From the NCBI GenBank assembly GCA_024227565.1, contig JAAEUE010000291.1, positions 1-64,000 of the forward strand: 64,000 nt of DNA. The letters run 5' to 3'. Position 1 is the stretch's first letter, and each line of letters opens with the position of its first letter. Position numbers and translations under genes: made by a program. The notes under the pieces are model-generated. The model saw only the letters and a program-made list of their open reading frames with translations, was not told where the DNA came from and did not search any database. Positions 41,314 to 51,600 of this stretch are shown here, piece by piece. The DNA comes from Alphaproteobacteria bacterium (GTDB lineage Bacteria; Pseudomonadota; Alphaproteobacteria; Rhizobiales; CAJQND01).

Positions 41314-42180
41314 TTAAGCAGCTTGCCGCAGCCAGCTTGCGAACGTTTCCACATCCCGGTTCACCGTAGCTTCGGGCGGCAGTGCCAGATGGTAGCCGTA
41401 GTTCGACAATTCGGGAGTGCCCAGACGGAACAGGCTGCCGGCCTCGATCTCCTGATCCACAAGCTCATCGTTGAGCGCGATGCCTTGGCCGTCGATCACC
41501 GCCTGCACGCGCACATTGGGATCGGGCACCACCAGCGTGTCGGCACGCTCGGTGAAGGCGAGGCCGGCCACGTCATACCAGTGCGACCAGGCGTTGCTGT
41601 CGTCGCGGTCGCGCAAAAGGGTGAAGGTTTGAAACGCCTCTGAGAGCCCAACCTCGCGAACACGGTCGCGCGCAGCCCGGTCGCCCACCGGCCAGGCGGG
41701 ACAGGCGAACAGCGGCTCGGTCGGAATGTCCGTCCAGTCGCCGCAGCCCCACCGGATCGCCAGGTCAATCCCCTCTGCCTCAAGGTTCAACAGATCGATC
41801 ATCGGCTGGATTCTGAGCCGCACGCCCGGGTGCATGCGCATGAACTCCATCAGCCGGGGCGAGAGCCAGCGTGAGGCAAAGTAGGTGGTCATGCCGATTG
41901 TCAAAATGCGGTCTTCGGCCTTCCTCACGTGCTCAATCTTCCGCTCAATGGTCTCCAGCGCCGAGCGTGCCGTTGCCAACAGGTCCGCCCCTTGCGCCGT
42001 GAGCTGGGTGCCGCGCGCCAGCCTTTGAAACACCGGAAAGCCAAGCTCGCCCTCCAGCTGCTTGATCTGATAGCTCACCGCCCCCTTGGTGAGGCCGAGC
42101 TCATCGGCGGCGGCAGAAAAGCTCCCGAGGCGTGCGATCGCCTCGAAGACCGGAATTCTGTGAAAGGATCTAAAGCGCAT
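41314..42180 (-). CDS. LysR-family regulator (GcvA-like) for the MttB operon
   Basis: A 288-residue LTTR. The wHTH is at residues ~5-62 (FEAIARLGSFSAAADELGLT, KGAVSYQIKQLEGELGFPVF) and the GcvA-type effector domain contains HPGVRLRIQPMIDLLNLEAEG and IDLAIRWGCGDW. It is divergent from the trimethylamine-methyltransferase-like gene, across a 125-nt region with a CAAATG-N11-CATTTG dyad. By LTTR rule it activates that operon in response to its substrate. Confidence 0.88.
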   Translation of the reverse strand: MRFRSFHRIPVFEAIARLGSFSAAADELGLTKGAVSYQIKQLEGELGFPVFQRLARGTQLTAQGADLLATARSALETIERKIEHVRKAEDRILTIGMTTYFASRWLSPRLMEFMRMHPGVRLRIQPMIDLLNLEAEGIDLAIRWGCGDWTDIPTEPLFACPAWPVGDRAARDRVREVGLSEAFQTFTLLRDRDDSNAWSHWYDVAGLAFTERADTLVVPDPNVRVQAVIDGQGIALNDELVDQEIEAGSLFRLGTPELSNYGYHLALPPEATVNRDVETFASWLRQAA

Positions 42181-42212
42181 ATCAGTGCGGCCAAATTTTT
42201 TAAATGACAGTA

Positions 42213-42235
42213 CAAATGTTTTGCATTTTCATTTG
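42213..42235. promoter_or_regulatory. LysR-type binding dyad
   Basis: CAAATG (42213-42218) and CATTTG (42230-42235) are perfect arms 11 nt apart, the spacing of LTTR recognition sites (T-N11-A). It is about 35 nt from the lysR start and 70 nt from the mttB-like start. Confidence 0.55.
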
Positions 42236-42305
42236 GAGATTAATCACAGAAGATATGAAAATCAAACAGTGTTGCACTTTGATGGTGCTTTAAGGGATAG
42301 ATAAA

Positions 42306-43883
42306 TTGCACGCCTCAAGGCCAGAGACCGCTCCCCGCAGAGCCGCGGACAGCACGCTCCGGCGCGGCGGCCGTCAAGGCCGGCGCCAGCGCACGGTTGA
42401 GGCCACGGCTGCGCCAAGTATCCAGCCAGGTGCGAAACGCCTGATCCCAAGCTATGAGCTTCTGGACACAAAATCGCTGCAGCGCCTGGAAGACCAGGCC
42501 GACTGGATCCTTCAAACCGTGGGGGTGGAGTTCCACGGCGACACTCAAGCCCTGGAGCTGTTTCGCGCAGCAGGCGCCAAAGTTGACGGAACGCGGGTAT
42601 TTTTCGAGCCGGGACATGCGCGCGCCTTGTGTTCCACAGCGCCGGAACGCTTCAAGCTCCAGGCCCGGGACCCACAGCGAACCATAGAGCTGGGCGGCGA
42701 CAACATCGTTCTCATGCCGGGGTATGGCTCACCCTTTGTCACAGATCTTGATCAGGGCCGGCGCTACGCAACGCTTGAGGACTTCCAGAACTTTGTGAAG
42801 CTGACCTACATGACACCCTGGCTGCATCACTCAGGCGGCACGGTGTGCGAGCCCACCGATGTGCCGGTGAACAAGCGCCATCTCGATATGGTCTATGGCC
42901 ATCTGCGGTTCTCCGCCAAGCCCTTCATGGGCGGCGTCACCGCGCCTGACCGGGCTGAAGACAGCATCGCCATGGCGCGCATCGTGTTCGGCGATGGGTT
43001 CGTGGCGCGCAATGCGGTGATGCAGGCCAACATCAACGTGAACTCGCCCCTTGTTTACGATCACACAATGTCGGCAGCTTTGCGGATATACGCTGAGGCC
43101 AACCAGTGCGTCGCCATCTCTCCGGCCATCTTCGGCGGGGCCATGGGGCCGGTCTCACCGGCCGCGGTGGTGGCCCAAACCCTTGCAGAAGGCATGGTGG
43201 GCATCGCGCTGTCGCAGCTTGTGCGGCCTGGATGTCCCGCCGTGTTGGGCAGCTTTCATTCCACAATGAGCCTGAAATCCGGCGCCCTGACCTTTGGCAC
43301 TCCAGAGGCCAGCATCGCCACCATGGCGCTGTCGCAGCTGGGCCGCAGGCTGGGTGTTCCCGTGCGTTCAGGCGGCGGCCAGATCACCGCGTCCAACGCG
43401 CCGGATGGTCAGGCCATGCAAGACAGCACCAACGCCATGTGGTCGACCATGCTGTCGGGCGCCCATCAGGTGTGGCACGCAGCCGGGTGGCTGGAAGGCG
43501 GGCTCACCATGTCCTACGAGAAGTTCATCCTGGACACAGACAATTGCGGCGCCATGCTGAAACTCATGGAGGGCATGGCGGTGACCGAGGAGACCCTGGC
43601 CCGCGATGCCTACAGCGAGGCGGGTCCGGGGGAGAACTTCCTCTCGACAGCCCACACCTTGCGCAACTTCGCCACGGCCAATTTCGAGCCCAGCGTGCCT
43701 GAAGCGGGCCCTTATGAAACCTGGCTGGAGAACGGCAGCCCCACAGCCGCCGAGCGGGCCAATCAAAGATGGAAGGCACAGCTTGCCTCCTACGAGCCGC
43801 CGGCCATGAACGATAGCGTTGACGCCGAACTCAAAGACTTCATGGCGAGCCGCAAAGCGGCGATGCCGGACGAATGGTACTAA
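42306..43883 (+). CDS. MttB-family corrinoid-dependent amine methyltransferase, no pyrrolysine
   Basis: A 525-residue TIM-barrel protein of the trimethylamine methyltransferase family, which in aerobes mostly handles glycine betaine-like quaternary amines. The frame has no internal UAG, so it belongs with non-Pyl members such as MtgB. Characteristic stretches are HHSGGTVCEPTDVPVNKRHL, MQANINVNSPLVYDHTMSAA, SGGGQITASNAPDGQAMQDS and the C-terminal MPDEWY. A TTG at 42306 is the apparent start, behind AAGGGA; the first ~40 residues are Arg/Ala-rich and may be over-long. It is followed 17 nt later by a GcvT-like gene. No cognate corrinoid protein is adjacent. Confidence 0.85.
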   Translation: MHASRPETAPRRAADSTLRRGGRQGRRQRTVEATAAPSIQPGAKRLIPSYELLDTKSLQRLEDQADWILQTVGVEFHGDTQALELFRAAGAKVDGTRVFFEPGHARALCSTAPERFKLQARDPQRTIELGGDNIVLMPGYGSPFVTDLDQGRRYATLEDFQNFVKLTYMTPWLHHSGGTVCEPTDVPVNKRHLDMVYGHLRFSAKPFMGGVTAPDRAEDSIAMARIVFGDGFVARNAVMQANINVNSPLVYDHTMSAALRIYAEANQCVAISPAIFGGAMGPVSPAAVVAQTLAEGMVGIALSQLVRPGCPAVLGSFHSTMSLKSGALTFGTPEASIATMALSQLGRRLGVPVRSGGGQITASNAPDGQAMQDSTNAMWSTMLSGAHQVWHAAGWLEGGLTMSYEKFILDTDNCGAMLKLMEGMAVTEETLARDAYSEAGPGENFLSTAHTLRNFATANFEPSVPEAGPYETWLENGSPTAAERANQRWKAQLASYEPPAMNDSVDAELKDFMASRKAAMPDEWY

Positions 43884-43900
43884 CCCCTTGGGAGACCCCT

Positions 43901-44995
43901 ATGACCGAAGAACTCAGCCGCACCTCAGCCCTTGCCTCACGCCACAAAGCGCTTGGATCTGGCCTTGAAGACTGGAACGGAATGGGCACCGCCTGGACCT
44001 ACAACACCGACCCGAACGACGAACATGACGCCGTGCGCGCAGGGGCCGGCATGTTCGACATGTCGCCGTTGAAGAAGGTTTTCGTGCGGGGAACTGATGC
44101 CATGGTGGTGTTGAACCATCTCTCCACGAGAGAATTGTCGCGGGTCAGCCCCGGCCATGCCGCCTATCTCTCGGTGCTCACAGAGAACGGCACCATGGCA
44201 GATGATGCGATTGTGTCGAACAATGGCGGCGATGAATGGATGATCGTACACGGGTCCGGCGATACCATGGCGTTGCTTGAAGTCTCCGCAAACGGTCGCT
44301 CAGTTGAACTTGAGTTCACAGATGCCTTGCATGACATTTCCGTCCAGGGCCCAGGCGCCTTGGACATCCTGAACGCCCATTGTGATGCTGATCTGGGCGC
44401 CATGAAATACTTCCACCACGCCCCAGCCACGCTTTTCGGCCATGCCTGCAGGATCTCTCGCACAGGCTATTCCGGCGAACGCGGCTACGAGGTTTTTGCC
44501 GATGAAAGCGTGGTGGGCGAGGTCTGGGACGGCCTGGTCGCTGCGGGCGTCATGCCATGTTCCTTTACCGCGCTCGACAAAGTGCGCATCGAAGCCGGCC
44601 TTCTGTTCTACGGCTACGACATGACCACCGATCACACGCCTTGGGAGGTTGGATTGGGCTTTACGGTCAACCGCGACAAGGCCGCATTCCGGGGCCGGGA
44701 TGCCGTTCTGGCTGCAGAGGGCAACGAGAAGCTGCACAACGTGTGCCTGGATATCGCCCATGACGACATGGTCAATGGCGAGGAGGTGTTGGCACAAGGC
44801 GGCACCGAGGTCGGTGTGGTCAACAGCCCGTGCTATTCGCACCGTTTGGGCAAATCGCTGGCTCTGGCCCATGTGGCGCCCTCAGCATCGGCGGTGGGCA
44901 CAAGCCTGACCGTGAGCGGCGGCGGCATCGAGACCACGGCAACAGTGGTGGCCATGCCCATTTACGATCCCCAGAAGTCCCGCACGCACACTTGA
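43901..44995 (+). CDS. Aminomethyltransferase-like (GcvT family) THF-dependent demethylase
   Basis: A 364-residue protein of the GcvT/DmdA/DMGDH fold, which moves a one-carbon group from an N- or S-methyl substrate to tetrahydrofolate. Key blocks: AGAGMFDMSPLKKVFVRG, RISRTGYSGERGYEVFADES, the glycine-cleavage ALDKVRIEAGLLFYGYDM with the folate-side Glu, and NSPCYSHRLGKSLALAHV at the C-terminal barrel. The ATG at 43901 follows GGGAG. Paired with the MttB homologue it suggests a betaine or dimethylglycine demethylation step feeding one-carbon metabolism. The true substrate is unknown. Confidence 0.85.
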   Translation: MTEELSRTSALASRHKALGSGLEDWNGMGTAWTYNTDPNDEHDAVRAGAGMFDMSPLKKVFVRGTDAMVVLNHLSTRELSRVSPGHAAYLSVLTENGTMADDAIVSNNGGDEWMIVHGSGDTMALLEVSANGRSVELEFTDALHDISVQGPGALDILNAHCDADLGAMKYFHHAPATLFGHACRISRTGYSGERGYEVFADESVVGEVWDGLVAAGVMPCSFTALDKVRIEAGLLFYGYDMTTDHTPWEVGLGFTVNRDKAAFRGRDAVLAAEGNEKLHNVCLDIAHDDMVNGEEVLAQGGTEVGVVNSPCYSHRLGKSLALAHVAPSASAVGTSLTVSGGGIETTATVVAMPIYDPQKSRTHT

Positions 44996-45005
44996 CCTAG
45001 ATCAA
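44992..45005. promoter_or_regulatory. FNR-like box
   Basis: TTGACCTAGATCAA matches TTGAT-N4-ATCAA at 9 of 10 positions. It overlaps the stop of the GcvT-like gene and is about 320 nt before hemA, which is known to respond to oxygen through FnrL in Rhodobacter. The distance makes direct control uncertain. Confidence 0.45.
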
Positions 45006-45043
45006 CGCTGCTGCGGAGCGTGTCATCTACCTTTTTCGTTAAG

Positions 45044-45067
45044 CCAGGGTGACGGTGTCACCACTGG
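45044..45067. promoter_or_regulatory. 24-bp near-palindrome upstream of hemA
   Basis: The core GGTGAC-GGT-GTCACC is a perfect dyad, extended by CCA and TGG at the outer ends. It may be an operator or the terminator of the GcvT-like gene; no U-run follows. Confidence 0.45.
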
Positions 45068-45174
45068 CGAAATGATCAGATTTTGAGGCAATGACAAACT
45101 GACGCGACCCCAAAAAGCACAGCAATTCTACCAATAATGCGCAATCGCCACACTTGGCCGCATCTGAGCTTTGG

Positions 45175-45191
45175 TTTACAATTGTTCTAAA
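45175..45191. promoter_or_regulatory. Irr-type iron-control element upstream of hemA
   Basis: TTTACAATTGTTCTAAA matches the ICE consensus TTTAGAA-N3-TTCTAAA at 13 of 14 positions. It lies 132 nt before the hemA start. Irr couples heme synthesis to iron supply in Rhizobiales, so this site fits the gene. Confidence 0.75.
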
Positions 45192-45322
45192 CTTGGCATC
45201 GCACCCGTGCCGGCGCCGTTCGCCTTGTGACTCTGCTCACAGATGAACCCGCAGCAAAAGTGCTATCGGCAAACAAAGAATGTGCAGCCTGAGGGCGTTG
45301 AAGAGTTTGAGGAAGTCGTTTG

Positions 45323-46540
45323 ATGAACTACGATGAATTCATGTCAGGAAAGCTCGACGCGTTGCGCGACGACGGAAACTACCGGGTGTTCGCCGACCTT
45401 GAACGCCAGCGCGGGAAGTTTCCGCGCGCCACCCGCCACGACGCCGACGGCACCACCAGCGAAGTCACCGTCTGGTGCTCCAACGACTACCTGGGCATGG
45501 GCCAGCACCCAGCCGTTCTGGACGCCATGAAAGGCGCGATCGACCGCTGCGGCGCAGGCGCCGGCGGCACCCGCAACATCTCCGGCACCAACCACTATCA
45601 CGTGGAGCTGGAGCACGAATTGGCCGATCTGCATGGCAAGGAAGCGGCCCTGATCTTCACATCGGGATACGTGTCAAACTGGGCCTCGCTCAGCACCCTG
45701 GCGTCGCGCATGCCCAATTGCGTGGTCTTGTCTGACGCCGGCAACCACGCCTCGATGATCGAAGGCATCCGCCATTCGCGGGCCGACAAGGTTGTGTTCA
45801 AACACAACGATGTTGAGGATCTCGCCCGCAAGCTCTCTGAAATCGACCCGGAGCGCCCCAAGATCGTGGCCTTCGAAAGCGTTTACTCCATGGATGGCGA
45901 CATTGGCCCGATTGCAGAGTTCTGCGACGTGGCTGAGCAATATGGCGCCATGACCTATCTCGATGAAGTGCACGCTGTTGGCCTCTATGGCCCGCGCGGC
46001 GGCGGGATTGCAGAACGCGAAGGCCTGATGGACCGCGTGGACGTGATTGAAGGCACATTGGGCAAGGCGTTCGGTGTCATGGGCGGATACATCACCGCCT
46101 CAAAAACCATATGCGACTTTGTCCGCTCGTTCTCGTCCGGGTTCATTTTCACCACTGCGTTGCCGCCAGCAGTGGCAGCAGGGGCCATCACCTCGATCCG
46201 GCATCTCAAACAATCAGACACAGAACGGCTGGCCCAGCGCGAACGCGTGGCCAAGCTGCGCCAACGTCTTGATCAACTTGCAATTCCCTATATGGCCAAC
46301 GAGAGCCACATAGTGCCCGTGGTCGTTGGCGACCCGGTGAAGTGCAAATGGATCACCGACTGGCTGCTCGACAATGCCGGCATCTATGTGCAACCGATCA
46401 ACTATCCCACCGTGCCCAAAGGCACCGAACGCCTGCGCATCACCCCCTCTCCGCTCCACACGAATGAAGACATTGAAAACCTGGTCAATGCCTTGAGCGA
46501 GCTCTGGTCGCAATGCGCCTTGAGCCGGGCGGTCGCATAG
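45323..46540 (+). CDS. hemA: 5-aminolevulinate synthase
   Basis: A 405-residue PLP enzyme that makes 5-aminolevulinate from glycine and succinyl-CoA, the first step of the alphaproteobacterial C4 heme route. Visible blocks: [47 protein letters not shown], and [14 protein letters not shown] with the PLP-binding Lys248, the same number as in Rhodobacter enzymes. ATG at 45323 follows AGGAAG; a TTG just before it is not needed. Irr- and possibly FNR-type sites upstream suggest control by iron and oxygen. Confidence 0.96.
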   Translation: MNYDEFMSGKLDALRDDGNYRVFADLERQRGKFPRATRHDADGTTSEVTVWCSNDYLGMGQHPAVLDAMKGAIDRCGAGAGGTRNISGTNHYHVELEHELADLHGKEAALIFTSGYVSNWASLSTLASRMPNCVVLSDAGNHASMIEGIRHSRADKVVFKHNDVEDLARKLSEIDPERPKIVAFESVYSMDGDIGPIAEFCDVAEQYGAMTYLDEVHAVGLYGPRGGGIAEREGLMDRVDVIEGTLGKAFGVMGGYITASKTICDFVRSFSSGFIFTTALPPAVAAGAITSIRHLKQSDTERLAQRERVAKLRQRLDQLAIPYMANESHIVPVVVGDPVKCKWITDWLLDNAGIYVQPINYPTVPKGTERLRITPSPLHTNEDIENLVNALSELWSQCALSRAVA

Positions 46541-46752
46541 ACCATTCAGCTTTCTGCATCCCGGTCTCTTGAGGCAGGGCCCGGGAAGAAAACCAAAAAG
46601 GTTGGGTCACGTCAAAAACCGCCACAAAAGGCGGCAGAACGAACTTTTTGTTCATCAAAATCACCTTACCAGAGACCGAATCTCAAATACCTGTCGACAA
46701 TCGGCCTTATAATGGCTCTATGGTCAAATATGTGTTTGGTTGAAAGGTGTTA

Positions 46753-48651
46753 GTGTTGAAGCAGTTCGCTTTGGGCATGATGCTCGCCAGCATCCTGTTG
46801 CTTGCACAACCGGCACAAGCTGGGGCCTTTGAGCTGTTTGGCGTGAAGATATTTGGCGGAGGCGAGGAGACCGACGCAGACGTCATCGATCCCGTCCCAT
46901 ACTCTGCAGAACTGAGAGTTGAAAACGACATTCCCTCACTGTCGGAAAAGCTCGTGGACGGCTCTCTGCTTATCCGCAAACAGGACCAGCCCCCCTCCGG
47001 CACAATCGGCCTGATCTCCAGAGCCCGGGACGACGAAGCCAATCTGCTCGCGCTCCTGTTCGAGGAGGCTTACTACGGCGGCACGGTGTCCACCCTGATC
47101 GGCGGCAGAAGGCCCGATCAGATCGGTGTTACAGAAACGCTCCGGCTGGTGGACGGCAAGGTTCCGGTTGCGATCGCAGTGAGCCCAGGACCGGAGTTTC
47201 GCTTTGGCGAGGTTCGCCTGCTTGGCGGGGACCCGGCACTGGCACAAGCCGCCGCAGCAGAAGGCGGTTTGGTGCCGGGAGACAAGGCCGCCTCACGAAC
47301 GATTATTGAAGCCGAAGGTGCCGTTGTCAGAACCTGGCAACGCGCAGGCCACCCGTTCGTCAAAATCGCAAAGCGTGAAGTGATTGCCGATCATGCCACG
47401 CGCCAACTGGACGTCACGCTCCACATCGCCCCTGGTCCTCCCGCCCGCCTTGGAACAGCGCGGGTTGAAGGCACAGAGCGGATGTCGCCGGAATTCCTGC
47501 TGCGCCAGGCCGAGGTGCCCGCCGGCGCTCCCTACCATCCCAAGACCATGGAACGGATCCGCAAGAATCTGACGTCGTTGGACGCGCTCGGCAGCGTTTC
47601 GGTCAAGGTGGCCGAGACGCCGGGGCCCGACGGGCTCTACCCGGTGATCATCGAGGTTTCTGAGCGCAAGCGCAGAACAATCGGCGCCGGGGCCTTCTAT
47701 TCCAGCATCGAGGGCCTGGCGCTGCAGACCTTCTGGCTGCACCGCAACTTGTTTGGAGAGGCTGAGAGCATCAGGGTGGATGCCAGCGTCGGCCAATTGT
47801 TCGAAGCCGAAGATCTGGATGAGTATGACGGCCTGTTTTCCGTGCTCTACAGCGTGCCAGGCTTCTTGCACCCCAGAAACCGGCTCGACGTGAAGGCAAC
47901 CGCCCTGCAGGAAGACACCGACCCCTTCCAGCGCCGCGGCGTGGTGCTGAACACCCAGATCACCCGGAAGATCGACGACTACACCACCGTGAGCGGCGGG
48001 GTGAGTTATGATTGGGCGCGCATTGACGATGCCTTCGGGCGCAACTCCTACACGCTGTTCAGCCTGCCCACCAGTTTGAAGTATGACACCCGGAACAATG
48101 TGCTTGACCCCACAAGCGGCGTGTTTGCACAGCTCAGCGCGGAACCTTTGGTGGAGGTGGATTCGGAGGCTGTGTTCTTTGCCGGTGATGCCGAATTGCG
48201 CGGCTATTTCTCAGTTGATGAGGCATCGCGCTACGTGCTGGCCGCCAGAGCTGTTGTGGGAACCATAGCCGGAGCAAAGCTTGCCGAGATCCCTGCCCAT
48301 AGACGCTTCTATGCCGGCGGCGGCGGGTCGGTCCGCGGCTACGACCACCTGGACATCGGGCCGCGGGTCGCAGGCTTCGGCGCCACCGGTGGCTTGTCCC
48401 GGGTGGAAGGCTCGCTCGAAGCCCGTCTGAAGATCACCGACACCATTGGCGTGGTGCCGTTCGTTGATGCCGGCCTGGTAACCGCCAGAACGCTGTTTGG
48501 CGGAACCGACGATTTTCAGATTGGGGCTGGCTTGGGCCTCAGATATTACACCGCCGTCGGGCCGATCAGGCTCGATGTTGCCGTGCCCGTCAATCCACGC
48601 CCGGGTGATCCGGATTTCGCATTCTACGCGGGAATAGGACAGGCGTTCTGA
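46753..48651 (+). CDS. tamA: TamA, outer-membrane translocation/assembly barrel
   Basis: A 632-residue BamA-superfamily protein with a signal peptide (VLKQFALGMMLASILLL..., cleavage after AQA), three POTRA domains (~30-270) and a 16-strand barrel ending in Phe (GIGQAF). The barrel has the diagnostic RRFYAGGGGSVRGYDHLDIG (loop 6 RGY). With TamB it bridges the envelope and serves outer-membrane protein assembly or lipid transport. GTG at 46753 is preferred over GTG 46747 for spacing from AAAGG. Its stop overlaps the tamB ATG by one base. Confidence 0.93.
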   Translation: MLKQFALGMMLASILLLAQPAQAGAFELFGVKIFGGGEETDADVIDPVPYSAELRVENDIPSLSEKLVDGSLLIRKQDQPPSGTIGLISRARDDEANLLALLFEEAYYGGTVSTLIGGRRPDQIGVTETLRLVDGKVPVAIAVSPGPEFRFGEVRLLGGDPALAQAAAAEGGLVPGDKAASRTIIEAEGAVVRTWQRAGHPFVKIAKREVIADHATRQLDVTLHIAPGPPARLGTARVEGTERMSPEFLLRQAEVPAGAPYHPKTMERIRKNLTSLDALGSVSVKVAETPGPDGLYPVIIEVSERKRRTIGAGAFYSSIEGLALQTFWLHRNLFGEAESIRVDASVGQLFEAEDLDEYDGLFSVLYSVPGFLHPRNRLDVKATALQEDTDPFQRRGVVLNTQITRKIDDYTTVSGGVSYDWARIDDAFGRNSYTLFSLPTSLKYDTRNNVLDPTSGVFAQLSAEPLVEVDSEAVFFAGDAELRGYFSVDEASRYVLAARAVVGTIAGAKLAEIPAHRRFYAGGGGSVRGYDHLDIGPRVAGFGATGGLSRVEGSLEARLKITDTIGVVPFVDAGLVTARTLFGGTDDFQIGAGLGLRYYTAVGPIRLDVAVPVNPRPGDPDFAFYAGIGQAF

Positions 48652-51600
48652 TGCGCAACAAGCTGATAGCTCTGACTGTTCTGATCGCGGCCCTGTTCGC
48701 CATGGCCTCCCTGCCCTATGTGGCAGCCCAGAACCAGACCGCGAAGGGGCTGGTTGAGGGCATGCTGCAGGACATTCTCTCAAGCAAAGGCCGGCGCGTT
48801 CTGGTCGACGGCGTGGGGATCGCGCTGGACGGCGATGTCACGGCCAAGCGGGTCCAGGTGCAGGACGAAACCGGCACCTGGCTGGTGATGGAACAGTTTG
48901 CCCTCGACTGGCAGCCCTTGTCGCTTCTCACCGAAAGCCTGAAGATCAACAGCCTGAGCGTAGAGCGGCTGCACGTGCAGCGCCTGCCCGAAGCGATCAA
49001 GGCCGAAGAGACGGCTGACGCCGGAGCCCCGGACGAGCTGAAGAACCTGCAAGACGCCGAAATCCAAAAGATCTCGGTTGCCAAATTGGAGCTTTCTGAG
49101 AAGGTCGCCGGCGAGATCTTCATCTTCAGCGTGGATGGATCAGGACGCGTGAAGCAAACGCCTGCCGAGGTCTCCTTCCAACTGGCCGCACAACGGACAA
49201 ATGGCGGTGACAGCCGCTTGACCGCGAACATGCTGCTCGACCCGCTCACCCGCGTGCTGAAGGTCGACCTTCAGCTCAAGGAAGGCCGCGATGGGCTGGT
49301 GGTCAATCTGCTGGATATCGCCAACCAGCCCGCCGTGGATCTGGACGTTTCAGCCCAGGGCTCCATCGACAATTGGGCCGGAAAATTCGGACTGAAGCTT
49401 AACAGCACCATCGTGGCGCAAGGAACGGCAAAGGTTGACACCACCGACGCCGGCAAACAGCTGACCCTGGATGCTGAGGGCGAGATCGGACGCCTGGTCT
49501 CCGACCGCTTTGCCGGCTGGCTTGGAGGGTCAACACAGCTTGTTGGCTCAGTGTTGTTTGAAAAGGACAAGTCGCGGGCGCAGGTCCAGCGCATCCGTAT
49601 TGGCAACACCAACGTGCAATTGCGCGCTTCCGGACCTATCGATTGGTCCGGTGAAACCAGCGATCTGGCCGTTGGGTTCCGCTCAACCGCGCAGCATCCC
49701 CTGTTGATTGCCGAACAGGCCGCAAGCTTCGGCAAGATGGAGGTCAGCGGCCTCAACGGCGATCTCAACGTGACCGGATCGATCAGCGATCCCACGTGGC
49801 AGTTCAAGGGAACCGCCAGCGCAATGACCTCAGAGCCGGCCGTCTTGAACCGGATCAAGCTCGACCTGCGCGGTCAAGGCGTTGATCTGGAAAAGGCCGG
49901 CACCGGCGTCAACGGCAGCCTTTCTGCAGATGTGACCAGAGGCAATTCCAATCTCATGCCGGCTGCCCTGCTGGGCCCGCTCCGCGCCAAACTTGCCGCG
50001 CGGACCGATCAGCAGGGCCAGATCGTCATCAGCGACACCAATGTTTCAGCAGGGGTGGTGAACTTTGCGCTGAACGGCAACCTGAAGCCCTCCGCGTCCT
50101 CCTTCGCCCTGGCCTTCAGGGCTTCTGCGAGCTCGCCTGTAACCGGCTATGCGCTTCTGGACGGGTTGTTGGCGGGCGATGCCAGACTGTCCGGCCGGTT
50201 CGCCGGCAATGGTGAGGCGCAGTTCAGCCTATCCGACTGGCAGATAGACAGCAGCGCGCTGTCTTTGACGTTGAACGGCAAGGTGGATGAAACTGTCGAT
50301 CTGACAGTGGCCGGGCGCCTTAGCGACCTGAGCCAGTTGCACCCGGAAGCCGGCGGCGGCGCCGAGCTTAAGGCAACCCTGAGCGGCGACCGTGCCGCGC
50401 CGCTGCTTAACCTGGTTGCATCTGGCGAAAGCATCACCCTGACCGGCGCAGCCCTGACAGACGCTGCATTGAGCGCCAACATGAAATTGAGCGAGAGTGC
50501 GCCCAGCGGTCAGTTGGACTTCTCCGCTAAACTGCAAGGTCAGCCCGTGACCGCCCGCGCGCTCCTGGCGACCACACCTGAAGGCACACGGCAGCTGCGG
50601 GAGTTTTCCATGGTTTCCGGATCAGCGCGGCTGAACGGAAGTCTCAATCTCCCCGTTTTGGGTGGCCCCTCAGGCACATTCAAGCTGACTGCTCCTGACC
50701 TCAGCGACATCGGACCGCTTTTGCTGACGCGTTTGCGCGGCAGCCTGAACTCCGACATCACGTTGGCGGATACCGGCGGCGAGACGACCCTAAAGGCGAT
50801 CTTCAAAGGCGCTGACATTGCCAGCGAAGAGTTTACGGCAGCAACGATGGCAGGCGATATGCGCATCGAAGATGCGCTGGGCAGTCCCCGCATTGAGGGC
50901 CAAGCCAAACTGCGCAGGGTACGGGCGGCAGATCTGTTCTTTGATGCAATCACCGCAACAGCCACAAGCAAGGGCGAGCGTGCTTACGCGCTCAACGTGG
51001 ATGTTAAGGGCCGCGATCTATCTGGCCGCGCCTTGGCTGATGTGGAGATTGCCGGGGACCAGACCGTCATCAGGATATCCAGGCTCAAGGGCAGCGCCCA
51101 ACGGGCCCCGTTCGCGCTGGCAAATCCATTCACAATTACGCGCAACGAGAGCGGCAGCGTCAGCGTGCAAAAGGCCGCTGTGCGAATTGGCAAGGGGCGC
51201 ATCAAGATTGATGGCCAGATCCTGCCTGAGCTGGAGGCAACAGTTGCGTTGAACGCTTTGCCTCTATCGCCCTTCAGGCAGTTGGCCGGCATACCGGGCT
51301 TGTCCGGCACGCTGACGGGCAATGCGGCCATGACAGGCGAGATCGGCGATCCTACGGGCCGGTTTGAGTTGACCGGCAGAAACCTGAGCGCAGACCAGCT
51401 GCGCGCGCAAGGCCTGCGCGCTTTGCAGCTGGCCCTCAAGGGACGGATGGAAAACCGCCAGATCGCCCTGCGGGGAACGGCAACCAGCGGCCGGGATCTG
51501 TCAGTTTCGATCCAGGGCCAGATTGACCGGTCGCGCGCGGTCACCCGGCTTGATGTGCGCGCAAGCGGCAAGGCGAACGCCAGAATGTTTGCCGACACTC

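Noticed and set aside
42306-43883. Pyrrolysine in the MttB homologue
   Set aside because: The frame runs to its TAA at the normal family length without an internal UAG.
46619-46634. CCGCC-N6-GGCGG hairpin after hemA as terminator
   Set aside because: Short stem; the A/T-rich flanks do not give a clear U-run. Possible but not supportable.
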